Positions 42,190 to 52,103 are shown, numbered from the stretch's first letter. The stretch: 64,000 nt of DNA from Flavobacterium frigidarium DSM 17623 (GCF_000425505.1 NZ_AUDO01000020.1:1-64000); one strand, 5' to 3'. Notes: generated by a model from the letters alone, not told the origin. Numbers and translations: made by a program.

Positions 42190-42663
42190 ATGAAAACAAA
42201 TATTTTAGGATTACCAGTAAAAGAAACAGAAGCAACAGTAAAAGAATTGAATACTCTATTATCAAATTTTCAAGTCTATTACCAAAACTTGAGAGGTATA
42301 CATTGGAATATTAGAGGAAAACGCTTCTTTGATTTACACGTGAAATTTGAGGAACTTTATAATGATTCACAGTTAAAGATTGATTTAATTGCCGAACGCG
42401 TATTAACGTTAGGAGGGACTCCATTGCACACATTTGAGGATTACATTGCCCACAACCAGTTAACAGTAGGTAAAAATGTATCTAATGATGAAAAAGCAAT
42501 TCATTTAATTGTTTCATCGTTGTCATCTTTACTTAAAATCGAACGCACAATTTTAGACCATGCGGGAGCAATCAATGATGAAGGTACAAACAGCATGATG
42601 AGTGATTTCATAGCAGAACAAGAAAAAACGATCTGGATGATGCAAGCTTGGTTAGAAGAATAA
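42190..42663 (+). CDS. dps: Dps-family ferritin-like DNA-protection protein
   Basis: 157 residues. The four-helix bundle with the intersubunit ferroxidase residues is seen in HWNIRGKRFFDLHVKFEELYND (His, Asp and Glu) and the second helix pair follows. It oxidises Fe(II) with H2O2 and forms dodecamers that guard DNA. Divergent from oxyR with a shared operator-like repeat, so OxyR very likely activates it. A terminator lies at 42688-42725. Confidence 0.93.
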   Translation: MKTNILGLPVKETEATVKELNTLLSNFQVYYQNLRGIHWNIRGKRFFDLHVKFEELYNDSQLKIDLIAERVLTLGGTPLHTFEDYIAHNQLTVGKNVSNDEKAIHLIVSSLSSLLKIERTILDHAGAINDEGTNSMMSDFIAEQEKTIWMMQAWLEE

Positions 42664-42687
42664 ATTACTGTTTCATAGTAATTATAT

Positions 42688-42725
42688 AAGCCACAAATAG
42701 TTAATGTTATTTGTGGCTTTTTTTG
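42688..42725 (+). terminator. Terminator after dps
   Basis: A 12-bp perfect stem (42688-42699 with 42708-42719) with an 8-nt loop is followed by a T tract. Confidence 0.85.
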
Positions 42726-42802
42726 TTTTGATAATGTTAAATTTTTATAAATTTAGTTACCGTTTTTTTTAATTTACTCACATATACTATATTTTTGTGG
42801 TA

Positions 42803-43087
42803 ATGAAAATAATTGCTCGCATATTTTTACTACTCTTCATTGCTTTTCTAGCTGTGCCTCCTATTGTCACAATTATTGAAAAGTCTTGCGATACTTCTAT
42901 GTTTTTTGGTCTATCGGAAGAAGAGCATACTCAAAAAGAGGTGAAGGTTTTTGCATATTATGAAGAAGTGACTAAAACACACGTAGTTGCAGTAGTTAAT
43001 AAAACAAGTCTCATACTCTCAGAGAACTTGTCTAAACATGATAAAATTACCCCAAGAATCTTTTCTCCGCCTCCTGACGTGGCATAG
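42803..43087 (+). CDS. Small membrane-anchored protein upstream of the SulP transporter
   Basis: 94 residues from the ATG at 42803 (TATTTTTG at 42790-42797 is a likely -7 box, so the earlier GTG start at 42797 is excluded). One N-terminal hydrophobic helix (about 2-22) may be a signal anchor, with a short Cys (KSCDTS) and a polar remainder ending SPPPDVA. It lies 83 nt upstream of the SulP gene on the same strand and probably belongs to the same transcript. Function unknown. Confidence 0.65.
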   Translation: MKIIARIFLLLFIAFLAVPPIVTIIEKSCDTSMFFGLSEEEHTQKEVKVFAYYEEVTKTHVVAVVNKTSLILSENLSKHDKITPRIFSPPPDVA

Positions 43088-43170
43088 TACATACTGTTTT
43101 TTAAAAATTTAAACATCGATTTGCATATCTTTATGCATCAATGTTTTACATATTAATTATCTATTGTATT

Positions 43171-44829
43171 ATGACAAAGAAAATAAATCTTTTTGCCAAC
43201 CTTAAATCTGATTTTGCATCTGGTTTAGTGGTTTTCTTGGTGGCGCTACCATTATGTTTAGGAATTGCATTAGCCTCTGGTGCACCATTATTCTCAGGTA
43301 TTATTTCTGGAATTATTGGGGGTATTGTTGTGGGTTATTTGAGTAAATCTCACTTGAGCGTTTCTGGACCAGCTGCTGGTTTAACAGCAATTATATTAAC
43401 AGCAATCACTGATTTTGGTGCGTTTGATATATTCTTAACTGCTGTTTTAATTGCAGGTTTCATTCAATTAGCTTTGGGATTTATCAAAGCAGGAAGCATT
43501 TCAAACTACTTTCCTACAAACGTAATTGAAGGAATGTTAGCTGGTATTGGAATTATAATTATTTTGAAACAATTGCCACATGCTTTTGGTTACGATGCTG
43601 ATTTTGAAGGAGATCAATCATTTGTTCAAAATGATGGAAACAACACTTTTTCATCTTTATTTGAAGTGTTCAATCATGTTCAATTAGGAGCAATTATTAT
43701 CACGATTGCTTCACTTATTATATTAATCTCTTGGGACAAAGTACCGTTCTTAAAACGTTTAAAATTAGTTCCGGGAGCATTAATTGCAGTGGCTTCAGGT
43801 ATATTGATTAACCAACTTTTCATTAGTATGGGAAGCGATTTAGCTATCTCAAAAGATCACTTAGTTACTTTACCAGTTCCAAGCTCTTTTGAAGAGTTGA
43901 AAGCGATCATTGTAACTCCTAATTTTTCGGGGTTCACAAATCCTAAGGTATGGATTGTAGGTTTGACAATTGCAATTGTAGCCTCTATCGAAACCTTACT
44001 TTGTATTGAAGCTTCTGATAGAATGGACGAACAAAAGAGATACACAGACACTAATGTGGAGCTGAAAGCACAAGGTGTTGGTAATATCATCAGTGCATTA
44101 TTAGGAGGTTTACCTATGACATCTGTAGTGGTGCGTACCTCTGCGAATAATGCGGCTGGAGCCAAATCAAAAATGTCGTCAATTATTCACGGTGTGCTAT
44201 TATTAATAAGCGTATTAGCTATTCCAGTAATCTTAAATATGATTCCGTTGGCAACTTTAGCGACGATCTTAATTTTAGTAGGATACAAATTAGCTAAACC
44301 TGCAACTTTCAAGCATTTCTGGCACAAAGGTAAATACCAATTTATTCCTTTTATCGCCACTCTAGTAGCCGTTGTTACAACTGATTTACTTAAAGGAGTT
44401 GCATTAGGTATTGTGATTAGTATCATCTTTATCTTGAAAGGAAATCTTAAAAGAGCGTATAGCTTTAAAAAAGAAGAGTATGTTGATGGTGATATTATAC
44501 ATATTGATCTAGCTCAAGAAGTGTCTTTCTTGAACAAAGCTGCAATCAAAACCACATTGAATGATATTCCAGCAAACTCTAAAGTAATAATCAATGCGCA
44601 CGATACTGTATACATAGCACATGATATTTTAGATTTGATCGAAGAATTTAAGATGACGCGAGCCGTTGATGAAAACATAAAAGTGAAATTGAAAGGATTT
44701 AAGAAAGCATACGATTTAGAAAATAGTCCTGATGCAAACAATCACGTTTCTTTCGAACATTATTATGATGTTGCCAAAAGACAAATGGTGAAGAAAGAGG
44801 TAGTACCTGAAGATTTTAAAAATAGTTAG
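43171..44829 (+). CDS. SulP-family anion transporter (probable bicarbonate importer)
   Basis: 552 residues from the ATG at 43171. It has many hydrophobic helices and the SulP pattern (SGLVVFLVALPLCLGIALASGAPLFSGIISG, GYLSKSHLSVSGPAAGLTAII). The C-terminal STAS-like region (about 445-520) is present. Because a beta-carbonic anhydrase follows 83 nt later on the same strand, HCO3(-) is the likeliest substrate, as in BicA-like proteins. Sulfate cannot be excluded. The frame also opens at 43141, but the extra residues are hydrophobic and unlikely. Confidence 0.85.
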   Translation: MTKKINLFANLKSDFASGLVVFLVALPLCLGIALASGAPLFSGIISGIIGGIVVGYLSKSHLSVSGPAAGLTAIILTAITDFGAFDIFLTAVLIAGFIQLALGFIKAGSISNYFPTNVIEGMLAGIGIIIILKQLPHAFGYDADFEGDQSFVQNDGNNTFSSLFEVFNHVQLGAIIITIASLIILISWDKVPFLKRLKLVPGALIAVASGILINQLFISMGSDLAISKDHLVTLPVPSSFEELKAIIVTPNFSGFTNPKVWIVGLTIAIVASIETLLCIEASDRMDEQKRYTDTNVELKAQGVGNIISALLGGLPMTSVVVRTSANNAAGAKSKMSSIIHGVLLLISVLAIPVILNMIPLATLATILILVGYKLAKPATFKHFWHKGKYQFIPFIATLVAVVTTDLLKGVALGIVISIIFILKGNLKRAYSFKKEEYVDGDIIHIDLAQEVSFLNKAAIKTTLNDIPANSKVIINAHDTVYIAHDILDLIEEFKMTRAVDENIKVKLKGFKKAYDLENSPDANNHVSFEHYYDVAKRQMVKKEVVPEDFKNS

Positions 44830-44912
44830 TCAAAAAAAGTAGTGAAGATTTCATGAAATATAATCATGAGAAAAACCACAATTAAATAATAAGAAACTTA
44901 AAACGAAATAAA

Positions 44913-45548
44913 ATGAGTGATTTTTATAAAAAAATATTAGACAATAATAAGCAATGGGTTGTTAACGCTTTAGAGAAAGACCCTAACTTTTTTGCAGACT
45001 TAGCCAAAGGACAAACGCCGCCATTATTATGGATTGGTTGTTCAGATAGTCGTGTTCCTGCAAATGAAATCATTGGCGCTAAGCCAGGTGAAGTTTTTGT
45101 GCATAGAAATATCGCAAACATGGTTGTGCATTCAGATATGAATATGCTAAGTGTTTTAGATTATGCAGTTAATGTATTAAAAGTAAAGCATGTTATCGTA
45201 TGCGGACACTACGGTTGTGGTGGTATTAAAGCTGCAATGGGGAATCAGTCTATTGGTATTATTGATAACTGGATTCGTCACATTAAAGATGTTTACCGTC
45301 TACACAATACTTATTTAGATTCTATCGAAGACGAAACTGAACGTTTTAATGCTTTTGTTGAAATAAACATTAAGGAACAAGTTTTTGATTTATCTAAAAC
45401 TTCTATTGTTCAAGCTGCTTGGAAAAGTGGACAAGACTTAAGTATTCACGGATGGGTTTACGGTTTAAACTCAGGTTTTGTAACCGATCTAGAAGTGAAT
45501 ATCAGTTCTAACTCAGATTTAGATGAAGTATTTCAATTACAATTTTAA
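44913..45548 (+). CDS. can: Beta-class carbonic anhydrase
   Basis: 211 residues. Zinc ligands are C43 (WIGCSDSRVPANE), H99 and C102 (CGHYGCGG), with the Asp45/Arg47 dyad in place. It interconverts CO2 and bicarbonate in the cytoplasm. It follows the SulP transporter on the same strand, so imported bicarbonate and CO2 balance are probably managed together, supplying carboxylases. A long palindromic terminator follows at 45553-45586. Confidence 0.95.
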   Translation: MSDFYKKILDNNKQWVVNALEKDPNFFADLAKGQTPPLLWIGCSDSRVPANEIIGAKPGEVFVHRNIANMVVHSDMNMLSVLDYAVNVLKVKHVIVCGHYGCGGIKAAMGNQSIGIIDNWIRHIKDVYRLHNTYLDSIEDETERFNAFVEINIKEQVFDLSKTSIVQAAWKSGQDLSIHGWVYGLNSGFVTDLEVNISSNSDLDEVFQLQF

Positions 45549-45552
45549 ATAG

Positions 45553-45586
45553 AAAAAAAAGTCGCTTTATAAAGCGACTTTTTTTT
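45553..45586. terminator. Bidirectional palindromic terminator
   Basis: A run of A, then a perfect palindrome GTCGCTTTATAAAGCGAC (45561-45578), then a run of T. It serves the carbonic anhydrase gene and the convergent LETM1-related gene. Confidence 0.9.
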
Positions 45587-46789
45587 TTACTCATTTTCAT
45601 CTAAGTTTTCATTAAATGCTGAAGGCAGCATTTTAGGAATAAACTTAATCAATATAGGAAGTAATAAACTACCGCCTGGTAATAGAAATATAGTTAATGA
45701 AGGTACCGATTTGCAAATATCTAACAATTGCTTTTTAACCTTCTTTTTTTCTTTTTCATCTAGATCTCTTCTAGTAGAGAGGGCAAGGAGAATCATTAGT
45801 TCCTTGCTTTGCACAATTTCTTTTACTAATCTATTTTTATTTCGAGTGATTAGCGTAATAACACTTTGTGTCGTTTGATCATAAAAATGTTTTACCGGAT
45901 TCGAATAATTGAAATACGCAATATCTTTTTTATTTACCGTAATAAAAGAATCTGTGCTTTCAATGCTGTCTTTTACAAATTCATCTGAAACAGTAACCGA
46001 TTGTGCTAACTTGTGCAGAAAGTAAGCCTCTTCATTTTCAATTTTACCATCACTCCACAGTGCCATTCCCGCCATGTCGATGAGATAGTATTTTTCTAAT
46101 TCGCTTTCAAAGTAATCTAAATTTAGTTCTGCTAAGTTTTGTACACTGACTTTCGAAAATTTACTGTAGCGCACTGATGCCTCAAAAAGTTTAATTAATA
46201 AGTCATCATAAGTAGATTTTTGAGACTTTGTTTTTAAGGATAATGAAACCAAACTGATAACAGCTTCTTCTATTTTTTTTAAATATTTTTCTGGTATATG
46301 ACCGTGAATTAAGTATTGGCGAAAAGCTAAAACATCAACAAACAAAAGCGCATTAGTCATTATATGCGAAAAGTTCTTACTAATAATATCGATATTAGTT
46401 TGAACTCGATCATCAATGATTTTTTCTAAATTAAGGGAAGGAGATCCATTCGGAAGTACTTTTTTGAAAATATTAAAACCTTGAGGGTTCATTTCGTTAT
46501 AAAAAGCAACTGCTTTACTAATGAATGTAGCAGGATTGCTTTCAGTTTCAGTAAAATTAAAGATAGCGTGTAAAGTGTTAAGTAATGCCACCTTAGGAAT
46601 CTCATTTTGAACCCAACCTTTTGTTTCTATTTTGGTGGTCGTTTCAAACGAAATTACATGTCCGTAAATGAAGCCCGTTTGTCGGATCTTGAAATAAAAA
46701 TCCTCGGGAGTGCTAAAGACTGTTTGAGAAACAGTATTTTGCATGATGAAGTATTTGTCGATCCAGCCTGATGCTGATGGATTAATCAT
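45587..46789 (-). CDS. LETM1-related biofilm-associated-type protein
   Basis: 400 residues. The C-terminal segment PSLTIFLLPGGSLLLPILIKFIPKMLPSAF (split here by its motif PGGSLLLPIL) is the LETM1-like membrane part. The long N-terminal region (about 30-330) is helical and soluble. Bacteroidetes databases call this family LETM1-related biofilm-associated protein (from memory). Cation/proton exchange by analogy with mitochondrial LETM1 is unproven. Only about two membrane helices are present. Stands alone, with a terminator shared with carbonic anhydrase. Confidence 0.75.
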   Translation of the reverse strand: MINPSASGWIDKYFIMQNTVSQTVFSTPEDFYFKIRQTGFIYGHVISFETTTKIETKGWVQNEIPKVALLNTLHAIFNFTETESNPATFISKAVAFYNEMNPQGFNIFKKVLPNGSPSLNLEKIIDDRVQTNIDIISKNFSHIMTNALLFVDVLAFRQYLIHGHIPEKYLKKIEEAVISLVSLSLKTKSQKSTYDDLLIKLFEASVRYSKFSKVSVQNLAELNLDYFESELEKYYLIDMAGMALWSDGKIENEEAYFLHKLAQSVTVSDEFVKDSIESTDSFITVNKKDIAYFNYSNPVKHFYDQTTQSVITLITRNKNRLVKEIVQSKELMILLALSTRRDLDEKEKKKVKKQLLDICKSVPSLTIFLLPGGSLLLPILIKFIPKMLPSAFNENLDENE

Positions 46790-46850
46790 TGTGCTTTATT
46801 AAGATTACAAAGCTAGGTTTTTTTATGGCTTTGTTGATTAAATTAAAATT

Positions 46851-46894
46851 AAATAAGCATGCTATTTCAAGTAAAAGAAACAGCATGCTTATTT
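46851..46894 (-). terminator. Terminator after sodC
   Basis: AAATAAGCATGCT (46851-46863) pairs perfectly with AGCATGCTTATTT (46882-46894), with an 18-nt loop and a T-rich, not pure T, tail on the minus strand. Confidence 0.65.
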
Positions 46895-46909
46895 ATATTA
46901 GATTGAAAA

Positions 46910-47437
46910 TTATTTGATGATTCCTGAGCAGGCAACTCTTGCTCCAGCATCTCCAGAAGGCTGAGAAACAAAATCATCTGTACCTTGATGTACAATTAAT
47001 CCTTTTCCTAGGATATCTTTCATTGGATCACCAGAACCAATATTCCACTCATCTGTAGTCATTGTAATTGTTCCATTTCCGTTTGCATCGGCTGTAAAAT
47101 TTCCTATATCTCCTTTGTGATACTCTCCCACACCCCATTTTCCATGTTTTTTAAATGTTGGGTTCCAGTGTCCTCCAGCCGAACTACCATCAGCGGCAGA
47201 GCAATCTGATTTTTCATGGATGTGTATCGCATGAACACCTGGTTGCAAACCTGCTAATTTAGCAGTAAAAGTTACCATTCCGTTCTTCTCTACAAATGTT
47301 GCAGTTCCAGATACAGTACTATTACTTTTTGGTTCGAAATCAATTTTCAAACTCTTCGTATTTGTAGAATCACTACTTGTTTTGCAGCCTATAATAATAG
47401 TCGCTATTAAAGCGGATATAAAAAGAAATTTTTTCAT
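46910..47437 (-). CDS. sodC: Lipoprotein Cu,Zn superoxide dismutase
   Basis: 175 residues with a lipoprotein signal (MKKFLFISALIATIIIGC). Copper ligands are HAIHIHEKSDC and the His of GLIVHQGTDDF; zinc-site His and Asp lie in GGHWNPTFKKHGKWG and YHKGD. The GARVACSGII end has the active-site Arg and the disulphide Cys. It dismutates superoxide outside the inner membrane. It is closed by a hairpin at 46851-46894 and has its own promoter region upstream, not recognised. Confidence 0.92.
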   Translation of the reverse strand: MKKFLFISALIATIIIGCKTSSDSTNTKSLKIDFEPKSNSTVSGTATFVEKNGMVTFTAKLAGLQPGVHAIHIHEKSDCSAADGSSAGGHWNPTFKKHGKWGVGEYHKGDIGNFTADANGNGTITMTTDEWNIGSGDPMKDILGKGLIVHQGTDDFVSQPSGDAGARVACSGIIK

Positions 47438-48038
47438 GGTGAAAAGTTTTAGTTATTAGAATATAAAATTAATCATAATAGTGTAGATTGAATATTAAAA
47501 TTAATTGCAAATGATATAAAATTTCCACATAATTGAGATTTAACCAGAGCAATTGTAGCGAAAAAATATCGAATGATAGCATAACCATTTGAAATTCTTA
47601 TATAATTTAGTACATAAATAAGGGTATGTTTAATAAAGATTAGAATTTGTTGTTTAATTCGTCTAAATAAGCGGTAATTTGTAATTATTGAGATTTTAGC
47701 ATGAATTTTGACTAATTTTGCAGACTATTTTGCATTTCTTATTATTATGTCTACTATTATATTTGTAGAGATTATTAGAGCTAGGCTTTAATTTAAAGCA
47801 GCATTATTTTAAAAACCACAATGGCTTTTTGTCATTCAATTTTCACTGAAGCTCATTATTAGAGTTTTTTAAGCAGGAGTAGGGCTTTTTAACCACTTAT
47901 TTGCACAGTGCGCTAGATTCAATTCTAGCAATTAAACATTAATTTTCGGTTTCGTTTTATATTCTAAAGTAGGATAGGACAAACTAAATTTATTACTGCA
48001 AACAAATTTTGTTTGTAGTTAACTTTATTTAAGTATTT
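47438..48038 (+). promoter_or_regulatory. Spacer with a candidate promoter and long leader of the BCCT gene
   Basis: TTG (47688-47690) and TAATTTTG (47713-47720) are 22 nt apart, a good promoter match on the plus strand. It implies a leader of about 310 nt before the betT start. Within it, ATG at 47747 opens a 14-codon frame (MSTIIFVEIIRARL) ending at a 7-bp inverted repeat (GCTTTAA-T-TTAAAGC). No long coding frame is present, and nothing else stands out in the first 240 nt. Confidence 0.4.
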
Positions 48039-50069
48039 ATGAATAAACTATTATCTTTTTTAGAACAGAAGTATAATTTTAAAACTGATTTCACGAAGTC
48101 GGTGGCACTACCTAGTCTTACGATCATCATTATTATTTCGCTTTTTTGCGGATTTTTTTCTGTAGAGGCTGAAGCGTTTTTTAATGTAGTGAAAGGGGTA
48201 ATTTTTAGAAACTTAGGTTGGCTTTATGTTTTAATTGTTACTGTATTTGTGATATTCTTAATTGGTCTAGCAGTAAGTAAGCTAGGTAAAATAAAATTAG
48301 GAGCTGACGATACCAAACCGGAATATTCTTTCTTCTCATGGGTAGCGATGCTTTTTGCCGCTGGTATGGGAATTGGTCTAATGTACTTTGGTGTTGCAGA
48401 AACGATGGCTCATTTTGCTAACCCTGCAATTAGTAATCTTGACGTAAGTTTAAGGGCAAAGGAGGCACAGCTATATACATTCTTCCATTGGGGTTTTCAT
48501 GCGTGGTCAATTTATGGTGTAGTGGGATTATCGATGGCATACTTTGCTTACCGTCATAATTTACCAATTGCAATTCGAAGTGGTTTTTACCCAATGTTAA
48601 AAGATAAAATACATGGGCGTTTTGGAGATATTGTCGATGTTTTTGCTTTGTGTAGTACCTTTTTTGGTATTGCTACTACCTTAGGTTTTGGTGTTTTACA
48701 ATTAAGCGCAGGACTTGAAAGCTTAGGTGTAATTCCTAATACTAGTTTTGAATACCAGGTGGGAATTGTAGTTGTCGTTATGTTGATTGCAATAATTTCT
48801 GCTACTAGTGGATTAGGAAAAGGAGTTAAAAAATTAAGCGAAATCAACATTATAATGGCTGGTGCGTTAATGCTTTTCGTATTAATTGCTGGTCCTACGA
48901 TTTATATTTTAAGTACACTAACAGAAGGAATTGGACATTATGTAAGTAATTTTATGTCCTTGACTTTTAATACTTATGCTTTCGAAAAAGACAGTCAAGA
49001 GTGGTTCTCTAATTGGACAATTTTATACTGGGCTTGGTGGATTTCTTGGGCTCCTTATGTAGGTTTATTTATAGCTAAAATTTCTAAAGGTAGAACAATA
49101 CGCGAATTTATATTAGCAGTTTTATTTATTCCGGCATTGTTTAACTTTGTTTGGATGACGATCTTCGGTAGTAGTGCCATTTGGATTGATGAATATGTAG
49201 CCAATGGTGCATTGAGCGAATTTGCAAATAATCCTGATACATTATTGTTTAACTTCTTTACTTATTTTCCTTTAACGAGTTTATTGAACATACTTTCAAT
49301 CGCTATAATATGTGTATTTTTTATTACCTCAGCTGATTCTGGAATATTTATAATGAACGGTATTTCGTCAAAAGGTGCTACCAATTCTCCTAAATGGCAA
49401 AATGCTTTTTGGGGAGTTCTGCTTACCGTAGTATCATTAAGTTTGCTACGCTCAGGAGGACTTGCTTCTCTACAAACTATGACGCTAGTGACTGCGCTAC
49501 CCTTCGGAATTATAATGTTATTACTTTGTGTAAATTTATGGAAAGCATTATCAGCAGATAATGAATATAGCATGACCAAGTATTCACACGGTAGTTTGAA
49601 TTGGAATGACTATCACTGGAAAATTCGTTTGCAAAAAATTCTGACTTACTCACAAAAGAAAGACATTAGGAAATTCTTGAATGAGACAGTACGCATGTCA
49701 TTTGAGGAATTAGTAAGCGAATTAGAAAAGAATCAAATTGAAGCGAGTATTGTTTATCATACAACGCCAAATAATTCTATAGAACTTGTGATCAAACACG
49801 AGCAATTACGTGATTTTGTGTTTGGTGTTATGGCACAACCGCAAACAGTATCAGAAACCTTAGTTAATGAGTTAAATATGCCTACGATTGATTCTGAAAC
49901 GATGTTTTTGCCTATAACATACTTTGGTGATCATCGAATGGGATATGATATCCAGTACTTAAGTAAAGACGAAATAATCTCTGACGTTTTAAGAGAGTAC
50001 GAACGTTTCCTAAACTTGGGTTCAGATGGGACACATGATTTATTTGTAAAGCCAACAATTAGCGAATAA
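48039..50069 (+). CDS. BCCT-family betaine/choline/carnitine transporter
   Basis: 676 residues. Twelve membrane helices, with the BCCT signature WWISWAPYVGLFIAKISKGRTIREF near residue 345 and a Trp-rich substrate box (TILYWAWWIS). A hydrophilic C-terminal domain of about 165 residues (from about 510) may sense osmotic strength. It imports glycine betaine or choline with Na(+) or H(+). BetT-like by size, but the substrate is not certain. It has a long leader and a terminator at 50094-50126. Confidence 0.9.
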   Translation: MNKLLSFLEQKYNFKTDFTKSVALPSLTIIIIISLFCGFFSVEAEAFFNVVKGVIFRNLGWLYVLIVTVFVIFLIGLAVSKLGKIKLGADDTKPEYSFFSWVAMLFAAGMGIGLMYFGVAETMAHFANPAISNLDVSLRAKEAQLYTFFHWGFHAWSIYGVVGLSMAYFAYRHNLPIAIRSGFYPMLKDKIHGRFGDIVDVFALCSTFFGIATTLGFGVLQLSAGLESLGVIPNTSFEYQVGIVVVVMLIAIISATSGLGKGVKKLSEINIIMAGALMLFVLIAGPTIYILSTLTEGIGHYVSNFMSLTFNTYAFEKDSQEWFSNWTILYWAWWISWAPYVGLFIAKISKGRTIREFILAVLFIPALFNFVWMTIFGSSAIWIDEYVANGALSEFANNPDTLLFNFFTYFPLTSLLNILSIAIICVFFITSADSGIFIMNGISSKGATNSPKWQNAFWGVLLTVVSLSLLRSGGLASLQTMTLVTALPFGIIMLLLCVNLWKALSADNEYSMTKYSHGSLNWNDYHWKIRLQKILTYSQKKDIRKFLNETVRMSFEELVSELEKNQIEASIVYHTTPNNSIELVIKHEQLRDFVFGVMAQPQTVSETLVNELNMPTIDSETMFLPITYFGDHRMGYDIQYLSKDEIISDVLREYERFLNLGSDGTHDLFVKPTISE

Positions 50070-50093
50070 CAAGAAGGTTATTTATTTATGACA

Positions 50094-50126
50094 AAAACTG
50101 CAATCAAGTATTGCAGTTTTTTTTTT
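50094..50126 (+). terminator. Terminator after the BCCT gene
   Basis: AAAAACTGCAA (50094-50104) pairs with TTGCAGTTTTT (50111-50121), followed by T residues to 50126. Confidence 0.85.
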
Positions 50127-50240
50127 GCTCTGTTTTTAACAAATAGTAGAGTTGTGAATAACCATCGTAAATCTAACTGATTATCGTTAATGCTAGAGTA
50201 GTGGTAGGCTGTAATTCGAAAGTAAATATGCTAAAAAGTA

Positions 50241-50272
50241 AAAACCGCACTCAAATTAATGAGTGCGGTTTT
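50241..50272. terminator. Terminator after the acyl-CoA dehydrogenase gene
   Basis: A 13-bp perfect stem (50241-50253 with 50260-50272) with CCGCACTCA in the core and a 6-nt loop, with T runs on both strands, lies 41 nt downstream of the minus-strand gene's stop. Confidence 0.85.
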
Positions 50273-50312
50273 TTAAACAAATAAAATTGAACTAAAAACA
50301 ATCTTTATAATG

Positions 50313-52103
50313 CTAGAAACAGTATTCGTTTTTAGCAACTAGTTTAGAAGTAATCGTTTCTTTTAAAGCTACAACATTTGGCATGTTAGTATATTTAGTA
50401 AAACGTCTTAATCCCATAAGCATCATGCGTTGTTCGTCTCCTTCAACGAAAGAGATGATCGCTTCTTTACCTTTTTGAGTAACAATATCTACTGCTTGGT
50501 ACAAGTATAATCTTGCCATTGCAATTTGCTCTTCAACTTTATCTTCGCCTTCTTTTTTAGCTAATTTTTCAGTTCTAAGGATCGTGCTTTCTGCCATGTA
50601 AATCTCGATTAACATGTCTGAAGCTGACATTAAAATTTGTTGGTGAGAGTCTAATTCAGTTCCGAATTTTTGCACTGCACTACCAGCAACCATCATGAAA
50701 GCTTTTTTCAATCTAACGATTAAGTCTTTTTCCTCAGCAAATAATTCAGAGAAGTCTGGTGTATCAAATGACGGTATTCCCATTAGTTCTTCACCAACTT
50801 TAGTTGCAGGTCCTAATAAATCGACATGCCCTTTCATTGCTTTTTTGATCAACATTCCTACAGAAAGCATTCTGTTGATTTCATTTGTACCTTCATAGAT
50901 ACGAGCGATACGAGCATCTCTCCAAGCGCTCTCCATCGGAGTGTCTTCTGAGAATCCCATTCCACCAAAGATTTGAATTCCTTCGTCAGCACAGTTTTGA
51001 ACATCTTCAGAAACCGCTACTTTCAAGATAGAGCACTCAATAGCATATTCTTCAACCCCTTTTAATTCGGCGTCTTGATGCGTAGATCCTTCAGCCTCAC
51101 GAGCTGTAATTCTATCTTCAATATCTTTTGCAGCTCTGTACGTTGCACTTTCACCAGCGTAACAGCTAGTTGCCATTTCGGCTAATTTAGAACGGATAGC
51201 GCCAAATTGAGCAATAGGTGTATTAAATTGTAATCTTTCGTTAGCGTACGCTGTTGCGTTAGTGATTACTCTACGTTGTGCGTCAAGACAAGCTGCAGCA
51301 AGTTTAATACGTCCAACATTTAAAGCATTCATCGCAATTTTGAATCCGTTCCCTCTTTCAGATAACATGTTCTCAACTGGAACTTTAGTTTCGTTAAAGA
51401 ATACTTGACGCGTAGAAGAAGCTCTAATTCCTAGTTTGTGCTCTTCTTCATTCATCGTAATTCCGTTACTCGGATCATTTTCTACGATGAAACCTGTAAT
51501 ATTTTTATCATCACCAATACGTGCAAAAACGATGAATACGCTACAGAAACCTGCATTCGAAATCCACATCTTTTGACCTGTGATAGAGTATGTTTTACCA
51601 TCTTCAGATAAAACTGCTTTAGTTTTTCCTGAATTAGCATCTGATCCAGCACCTGGCTCAGTCAAACAGTACGCACCAAACCACTCACCAGAAGCTAATT
51701 TAGGTACATATTTTTGTTTTTGTTCTTCGCTACCGTACAAAGTAATTGGCATAGTACCAATTCCTGTATGTGCTCCAAAAGCAGTTGAAAAAGATCCAGT
51801 TGCTCCAGAGATGTAATCACAAACTAAAACGGTGTTTACAAATCCCATTCCCATTCCGCCATAAGCTTCAGGAACAGCTACACTTAAAAAACCTAAGTCA
51901 CCTGCTTTACGCATCGTTTCTTCAGTTAAAGCATAATCTTTCTTTTCAAAACGGTCTTTATTAGGCCATAATTCTTTATCAACGAACTCTTTTACAGAGT
52001 CACGCATCATTATTTGTTCTTCATTGAAGTCTTCAGGAGTGAAGATATCTTCGCACTTTGTTTCTTTTACAAGGAATTGACCTCCTCTGGTTACGTCGCT
52101 CAT
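50313..52103 (-). CDS. Acyl-CoA dehydrogenase with extended C-terminus
   Basis: 596 residues from the ATG at 52103. FAD- and substrate-binding segments are seen in FGAYCLTEPGAGSDANSGKT, MWISNAGF and IFGGMGFSEDTPMESAWRDARIARIYEGTNEI. The catalytic Glu is in the YEGTNEI block. The C-terminal extension (about 430-596) is typical of VLCAD/ACAD9-like bacterial forms. It performs the first step of beta-oxidation. It is the last gene of a putative operon with the HCDH-ECH fusion and thiolase. A longer frame start at 52133 lies inside a repeat arm and is unlikely. Confidence 0.93.
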   Translation of the reverse strand: MSDVTRGGQFLVKETKCEDIFTPEDFNEEQIMMRDSVKEFVDKELWPNKDRFEKKDYALTEETMRKAGDLGFLSVAVPEAYGGMGMGFVNTVLVCDYISGATGSFSTAFGAHTGIGTMPITLYGSEEQKQKYVPKLASGEWFGAYCLTEPGAGSDANSGKTKAVLSEDGKTYSITGQKMWISNAGFCSVFIVFARIGDDKNITGFIVENDPSNGITMNEEEHKLGIRASSTRQVFFNETKVPVENMLSERGNGFKIAMNALNVGRIKLAAACLDAQRRVITNATAYANERLQFNTPIAQFGAIRSKLAEMATSCYAGESATYRAAKDIEDRITAREAEGSTHQDAELKGVEEYAIECSILKVAVSEDVQNCADEGIQIFGGMGFSEDTPMESAWRDARIARIYEGTNEINRMLSVGMLIKKAMKGHVDLLGPATKVGEELMGIPSFDTPDFSELFAEEKDLIVRLKKAFMMVAGSAVQKFGTELDSHQQILMSASDMLIEIYMAESTILRTEKLAKKEGEDKVEEQIAMARLYLYQAVDIVTQKGKEAIISFVEGDEQRMMLMGLRRFTKYTNMPNVVALKETITSKLVAKNEYCF

